Source: Adiantum capillus-veneris
Lineage: Eukaryota; Streptophyta; Polypodiopsida; Polypodiales; Pteridaceae
NCBI GenBank assembly: GCA_014529385.2
Contig: CM043945.1
Location: forward strand, 95,764,112 to 95,828,111
Length of the DNA: 64,000 bases
Direction of reading: 5' to 3'
Shown here one piece after another: positions 57,991-64,000 of the stretch. The translations under genes were made by a program, and so were the position numbers. The number at the start of each line of letters is the position of its first letter. The first letter of the stretch is position 1. Under the pieces are notes generated by a model that did not search any database, was not told the origin of the DNA, and saw nothing but the letters and a program-made list of their open reading frames with translations.

Positions 57991-59587
57991 TCATCATGCT
58001 TCCTTGTTCATAGGGAGGGTTGGGGATCATAGACCCAGCACAGCAGAGTAGAGCCCTTCTAGGGATGTTTGTCGTCAGAGGACTTCTTCTAAGAGAGGAT
58101 CCCTGGAAGAATTTCTTGCTTCAGCGGCTTAGTGCTAGAGTGACTCAGGCTGGAGGCCCCTGGCAACCTTCAACCAGATGGATCTTCACACAAATGCGTA
58201 GAGTTGGCTTGAGCAGGAGATTGGAGGACCGCTTCGCTGTGAGTCTGCTCCGATCCTGGGAGGAGCGCCAGCCTACTTGCACGGAGGAGCGCCTGAGACA
58301 ACCCCTGGTTTGGAACCCCATGGTTAGCACTCAGAGAGGCCACTTGGTTTGTAGTAGGCCATATGTTTCTTGGGGTCCCATGGCAGAGGGTCAAGCACGC
58401 ACTTTAGGTGACTGGCTACAGTTCTCACGCTTGTCAGAGGAGCTTCAGAGCATCCAAGTGCAGGGCATAAGAGGGGTGCAGAGCATGTATTAGGACATCT
58501 CAGAGGCAGTACCAGCTCAGTGGCTCGCACCTCTCGAGTCAGCAGCACCCAGATGGATGGGGGCCTTCACGCAACTTGAGGTTCTCATCGCATTTCGAGC
58601 TTGCTCAGAGACTGTAGCCTCCCTGTTTTTTGAGCTACAATGTGAGGGTCGTTTACACCGAGTTTCAGCAGAGGCCCCACAGGTGATAGAGTGTTGTTTT
58701 CAGAGGATCCTAGTTGTGGGCATCTGCGAGAGGACCTGTGTCATAGATCCCGACCCAGCAGCTCTAGAGAATGGCAACTGGAGACTATGGGCTTGGGAGA
58801 GCTGTCTACTGGCACGAGTGCAGTGGGATCCTGGAGAGTGGTTTTGGAGGGACCCTTTCTCCTCAGTAGATCATCCAGGTGTCTCTTTCTTTTAGTACAC
58901 TGCTGACTGGGACGTCACATACTGGTAGCACGGAGAGAGGCTCGTCCTGCTGCAGCACCTCATTAGCAGGAGGAAGGTCTCAGAGCTGAGTTCTTGTCAG
59001 TTTTTTGGGAGAGGTTGTGGGACTCCAGACAGCAGAGGTGAGTCACTTTGTTCCATGGCTGGTTGCACATCGAGCTACAACAGTTGGGAGCTGGCTTGTA
59101 CATAGTGGTCTCTCGGTAGCATGCGTAGCTTGTGACCATCTTGTGGAGAGTCAACGTCACTGTCTTTGGGACTGTCCTTTGGCATAGCAGGTTTGGCTTC
59201 GTGTTCTTCGGCTGATGCCAGCTCTTTCCACAGCTCGGCAATACACTTGGGGGGCAGCTTCTTGGTCCACTCTCACAGGCCGGGCACTTCAGTTTGAGCT
59301 ATTCTCCACCAGCAGGATGATAGTAATGTAGGGGGGTCGACCTACACTCCAGCCTGCTACAGAGCTTACCCCACAGGAGTGGTGCAGCGAGAGAAGAGTG
59401 TTGGGAGCTCATCTGTGGCCTCGCACTTTGGTTCATCTGGCGAGCCTGTTGCTTCCGCATCTTCAAGGCTCACTCTGTACCACCAGCAGAGACTGTTAGG
59501 GATCTTTGGCTAGAGCTGATCCATACTCTCAAGAGGACAGTTCGAGAGACTCAGGGGCAGCTCCTACCGCATGCGGGAGTACCGAAA
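57991..59587 (+). pseudogene. LINE-B ORF2, C-terminal part
   Basis: This continues LINE-B after H1: GGLGIIDPAQQSRALLG-like start (about 58015), RVTQAGGPWQPSTRW and RQPLVWNPMVSTQRGHLV (58020-58493), a middle region at 58557-58895, and the zinc-binding zf-RVT domain with VACVACDHLVESQRHCLWDCPL at about 59115-59190. The C-terminal region runs to about 59587, where it abuts LINE-D in opposite orientation; the LINE-B 3' UTR and poly(A) are missing. Several shifts and stops are present. Confidence 0.85.
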
Positions 59588-59944
59588 GGAAGGGATCCCA
59601 TGGTGGTCGGCAGAAGAGAAGGGGTCTCTCCAAAACCACTCTCGAGGGTCCCACTGCACTCGTGACAGTTGGCAGCTCTCCCAAGCCCAAAGCCTCCAAT
59701 AGCCTGCCTCAAGGTCTGCTGGGTCAGGATCTGTGACACAGGTCCTTCCACAGATGCCCACTACTCGTATGCTCTGAAAACAGCACTCTGCAACGTGTGG
59801 GAGTCTCTACTGAGACTATGAAGTTGACCCTCTCCCTGGATCTTGAAGAACATGGGGGGTACGGACTCCAAGCAAGCACGAACTGGGATGAGGACCTCCA
59901 GTCACGTGAAGGCCTGGGAGATGCTGTCTCTGGAGGGGTGAGCC
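59588..59944 (-). mobile_element. LINE-D, fragment of an L1-type LINE
   Basis: The plus strand reads like LINE-A 3330-3680 and LINE-C 25430-25640, so it is a minus-strand ORF2 fragment. The shared AAGAACATGGGGGGTACGGA puts it closer to LINE-C. It joins LINE-B at 59587 in inverted orientation and ends at a CATAAAAACAGGGAACC sequence. Confidence 0.8.
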
Positions 59945-60040
59945 CATAAAAACAGGGAACCCGGGGACGGGGGCCTTTACGGCGGGAACGAGACGCGGGA
60001 CGTAGGGATGGGAGACGCGGGGACGGGAAGTGTAGACGTT
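59945..60040. mobile_element. Possible third hAT-like terminus
   Basis: The sequence begins CATAAAAACAGGGAACC and goes on with GGGACGGG/GGGAACG-type repeats, similar in style to the ends of H1. No opposite end is visible, so it would be a truncated element. Confidence 0.4.
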
Positions 60041-60980
60041 GTTGGGAAACAAGCAAACTGGAACACCTCTATAGTGATGTCACCCAAGAGCGTTGAAAGA
60101 GAACTACAAGACACAAAAAAAAATTCCAAATCCTTTTGAAACACCACAAGTCCAATAGGAGTAGACCTTTGGGAATTTACTAGCCGTCGCCCACCCAAGA
60201 GACTATGTCACATAGGAGCAAAACCCTGTCAAAGCACGGATTTACAGCACACGTCGACCAATGCAGATGAAGACAAGAGCCTCTCCTTTCACAATCAAGC
60301 ATCACAAACCCATAACAACATCAATTCCACAATTCATAGATACATGCCCTCCGAATCTGTCTACACACAATTTGCCACTAGGCTGCCATAGCCATAACCC
60401 TACAGAGAACTAGTCGTAACCTGAAGAGCACAACTCCAATTGGGGCACTTTAAAGCTTGAAAAAAATATTGAAAAATGACTGGCGAGAAAGCTGAAGATG
60501 ACCAAAATTGATTCCATACCCCGCCATGAGCAAAATTGACGCGAATAGAAAGTTGTCCCAGTACGACTACACGTGGAGAAGGCTAGTCGGGGTAAAACCG
60601 GCATCCAAAAGCACCAAGGAGACACAACGAGCTAGAACCTGCAAATTTCTGATGTTTGGCTGAACTTTTTTAAGTTTGTACATGAGTTTTAGTTATATAC
60701 AATGCTCACTTCAAAAAACTCACTCACGAGCACTTACAGTAGCCCGACAGCTGTCACTAGACTAGCGACTTGCAGTGCATGTACATGTGCTTGCTAAAGC
60801 AAGCTAAAAACCCCACAAAAAGAAAGCCCACATACACTTTTGACATCGGGCCTCGTGTCCGTATGTACAAATTTACAAAAAACGGGGTTCTCAAAATGCA
60901 CGCAACATAGTTTGCTACACCCCAGCCTGCTAGATCATTCATGATTAGCAGCACAAAAGAGATCCTGTAAACCACATGAG
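60041..60980 (-). other. T5 3' region, probably UTR and LTR
   Basis: No gene is supported. The sequence just below the T5 pol resembles the region after pol in T3. A 72-codon frame at 60975-60757 contains a hydrophobic stretch (VYVGFLFVGFLACF) but has no counterpart in T3. The LTR boundary is not resolved; TGTAGACGTTGTTGGG near 60039 could be its outer end. Confidence 0.4.
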
Positions 60981-63900
60981 GGAGTCTTCACTTCATCTTC
61001 ATCATTAGAAACATGATCAGAAAATTCTTCAAAAGCAGGCTCATCCTCAATCACAGTCATTAACCTTGCAATATATTTCTTCAACCTGTAGCCATTCACA
61101 CGTGCTTTATGTGGGGTACCATCCTAGTCAGCAAGCTGATATGTGCCATTTGGAAACCTGTTTAAGACCAAGAAAGGACCTTGCCACTTGATTTGAAATT
61201 TCTTTTGAAAAGTGCTATCAAGCTTACTATTGTAACGAAGCACCATGTCACCCTTCTTGATGTCCTTGTTCTTTACCTTCTCATTTTCCTTTGCTTGATT
61301 CTTCTTCAAGACCTGCTCATAATGCTCAAAAGCTAACACCCTATCCAATTGTACACATTGCAAATATAAAAGTCTTTCCTTGAATGCATCTTTGGGCTCT
61401 TCTTCAAGCTTTATCATCATCTTCAAGGCTGGTATCTCCACCTCAATAAGAAGTAAAGCCTCTTTGCCAAAAACTAGATGGAAGGGAGAAAAACCAGTAC
61501 CTGATTCGATGGCAGTCCTATACGCCCATAGAGCACAAGGTAGCTCTAAATCCCAAGTCTTCACATTGTTTCTTGTCATCTTTGTAAGCATCCTTATGAG
61601 CTCTCCATTAAACCTTTCATTCATGCCATTGCATTGGGGATAGTATGGAGTAGTAAACCTGCGATGCACATGAAGCTTTTCACATAGATAATCCACCAAC
61701 TCTCCCCTGAAACCTGGACCCTTGTCAGAAAGTAACTCCAATGGCATGTCAAATTTGCAGCAAATATCTTCATATATAAATAAGGAAACATCTTTACTCG
61801 TGATGTGCTTAACAGCTTTGGCTTCGGCCCACCTGGATAGATAGTCAACAGCAGTAAGTATGTAACATTTGCCTCTAGCTGTCATAGGTAGAGGACCTAT
61901 TGCATCAATACCCCACTTCTCAAACACATCATAAGCCACAATGGTGCCTCTAATTTCTGATTTGAGAACCCTATTTGCCATGCTTTGACACTCTTTACAA
62001 GACTTGCACCAATGATGAACATCACGTTGAACACTTGGCCACACATAACCCTCCTGCAAGACTTTATGCAAAGTGATCTTTGAAGCAAAGTGACCACCAC
62101 AAGAACCCTCATGATTCTCCTCTAAAATTTTGTAAATTTCCTCTTTCCGAGGCACTTTTCTCATCACAAGATCAGCCCCCTTCATATACAAGGCATCACC
62201 AAGTAGCACATACCGTTTGGCACGACGTAGGAAGACGTACTTTTTTGGCTTCTCCAACTCTGATGGAAGCATACCTGTTTGTAGAAACTCTTCCTCCCTC
62301 TCTAAAGCTTCCCTTCCCAAATAAAGAGGAGAATCAGCCCTTATCACATACAATTGCCCAATTGAAGCTTGCGCTGCACCATGTGCTTCTTCATTTTGAG
62401 ACTTGTCCATGTGCCTTAAACTCCAAGCTTCAAAATGCTTAAGCAGATTCTTCACTTGAAAACACATATTTTTCAGCCTTGGATTCTTACTTTGTCACAC
62501 CCCAAGTACTTGCTTAACCACCAAAAGAGCATCACCTCTTACCCTCACACGACGGATGCCAAGCTCAAGGCAAAGGTTGAGACCTTTCTCCAAAGTAGCA
62601 TACTCAGCTTCATTGTTGCTTTGTGCGGTAAGCTTCAAACTCCTTTTAGTTACCAAAGCACCTTGAGGATCATAAACTACCACACCTCCTGAAGCTTCAC
62701 CATGCGCTTTTCTGTAAGAGCCATCAAAAAACAATAGATAGGCATTGTCTATGTGAGGAGCTTCCATGTGTTTCTTCTTCACTGCATCCTCCCTAAGAAG
62801 AAGAGGGCTTTTCTTATAGGTAAGCAAATCAGCCAATGTAGCCCTTGTACTCTCCTCAACAAGAAAAGAGAATTGGAATTCCTGTAGCTCCACAATCCAC
62901 TTCATGAGCCTCTTTGACAAAGTAGGGCTATTCACCAATTGAGGTAGAAGAGTGTAGCTAGTGAGGAATGTGAATGGTTTAGGGAGAAGGTAGTTCCTAA
63001 ACCTTCTACATGCATAAATCACGCTTACCATAATGAGCTCCACCTCAGTATAGCCTCTTTCCACCTCTAGCTTCACCCTGCTAGCACAATAGATAGGCTT
63101 CATGTAGTGAGAATTGTTACCTCGTTGAAGAAGCATAGCTCCAATAGCATCCTCACCTACTGATGGATTCACATAAAACTCCTTATCCCAATTAGGAGCT
63201 TGCATAGCAGGAAGAGAACCAAGAACCTCTTTGATACCTTGAAAAACCTCTTCACATTCATTTGTCCATTGTAGAGGATAAAGAAGTTGAGAGGACAAAG
63301 GAATGAACCTTGCCATATAATTCACCTTTTGAATAAAAGTAGAAAGTTGCTTTGTATCTTTAGGTGATGGGAGGAGCACCAAAGCCTTCACTTTGTCAGG
63401 ATCCGCTTCAATCCCATTCTCTGAGATCATATGCCCCAAAAACTTCACTCTTGGTTGAGCAAGATGACACTTCTTTGGGTTGAGTTGACCTCCACTTTCA
63501 TCATATTGCTTCAATGCCATCCCAAGCTTTGCACAATGATCCTTTCTAGAGCTATAAACACAAAAGTCATCAATAAGATCCTTCACAAACTTGCCAAGAA
63601 AGGGAGAGAACACCTTGTTGACGAGCTTTTGATACCACGCACAGCCATTCATAAGACCAAAAGGAAGCACACAATAACAAAAGCATTCCCATGGTGTGAT
63701 AAATGTGGTCTTCTTTCGATCTTCTAAAGCCAAGGTGAGCTGAAAATATCCAGAGAATCCATCACATACGCTATACCTCTCATGCCCTGCAATAGAATCA
63801 AGTATGTCATCTATAAAAGGAAGAGGGTATGGATCCCTCTTCATGGCTGCGTTTAGAGGCTTAAAATCAACACATATCCTCCACTTTCCATCCTTCTTGG

Positions 63901-64000
63901 GTGTGACAACAACAGGACTCACCCATTCTGCAGTATTCACAGGACATATGAAACCTGCTTCAAGAAGCTTGTCTACCTCTTCCTTTAAAGCATTAAGTTG
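60981..64000 (-). pseudogene. T5 pol, Tat-like Ty3 element with two RNase H domains
   Basis: One frame is open from the window edge at 64000 to 60981 except for TGA at 62495 (Trp in T3) and TAG at 61124. Reverse transcriptase: EWVSPVVVTPKKDGKW, CVDFKPLNAAM, FITPWECFCYCVLPFGLMNG and catalytic LIDDFCVYSS. First RNase H: FYVNPSVGEDAIGAML and FLTSYTLLPQL, with N and S where catalytic Asp residues belong. Second RNase H: LFFDGSYRKAHGEASGG, SNNEAEYATLEKGL and RVRGDALLVVKQ (D, E, D), then QNEEAHGAA. Integrase: HEGSCGGHFASKITLH...CKSCKECQ, WGIDAIGPLPM, LLSDKGPGFRGE and CNGMNERFNGE (DDE complete), and FQIKWQGPFLVLNRF. It is the sister of T3 and is truncated by the window edge. Confidence 0.92.

Noticed and set aside
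60757-60975. 72-codon ORF with a hydrophobic segment after T5 pol, possible small env-like gene
   Set aside because: The matching region of T3 is DNA-similar but not open, and the frame overlaps the end of pol; coding is not supported.

Overview
This window reads as a transposable-element-dominated stretch of a large plant nuclear genome. The evidence is several plant-type Ty3/gypsy lineages (a chromovirus, and Tat-like elements with two RNase H domains), a Ty1/copia element primed by initiator-Met tRNA, plant L1-type LINEs with a CCHC ORF1, and hAT-like DNA elements with 8-bp target duplications. A fern or another large-genome land plant is my guess, not a demonstrated fact. I found no host gene, rRNA or tRNA gene and no CRISPR array. 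Nearly all coding capacity belongs to mobile elements, and most of it is broken by stops and frameshifts.

Layout. 1-1835: a gag-like scrap and low-complexity DNA. 1836-12905: a Ty3-type element on the minus strand (called R1), whose lower LTR is split by a near-full-length L1-type LINE (LINE-A, 2356-8434, minus) with a 16-bp target duplication. 13452-31753: a three-level nest. A second type of non-LTR element (NLX-1, plus) is split by a 5'-truncated L1-type LINE (LINE-C, minus, 13-bp duplication). LINE-C is itself split by a 10.7-kb Ty3 element (T2, plus, 14566-25291, 5-bp duplication ACTAG) that carries an extra unrecognised reading frame after pol. 31754-33375: a second copy of NLX (NLX-2) joined head-to-tail to the first through a CT-repeat tail. 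34868-45464: a Tat-like element (T3, plus) split by a young, almost intact chromovirus (T4, minus, 36622-42628, duplication AATGC) and by a 346-bp hAT-like MITE. 46827-47645: an integrase remnant (T6, minus). 47690-59587: LINE-B (plus), disrupted by a 746-bp hAT-like element, an internal tandem duplication and a 3.8-kb non-autonomous copia element (C1, 53004-56816, duplication TCTTG). 59588-59944: an inverted LINE fragment (LINE-D). 60981-64000: a second Tat-like element (T5, minus) running off the right edge.

How the parts relate. The nesting gives a relative order of events: NLX-1, then LINE-C, then T2; T3 then T4; LINE-B, then the hAT-like element, then the segment duplication, then C1. 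T4 (2 differences between 250-bp LTRs) and C1 (4 transitions outside the CT repeat) are the youngest. The most interesting signals are the extra ORF of T2, the 10-bp-phased A-tracts in the T4 leader, the apparently dead first RNase H with a second RNase H in T3/T5, and the protease-to-RNase-H fusion of C1, which is a single frame with only one stop.
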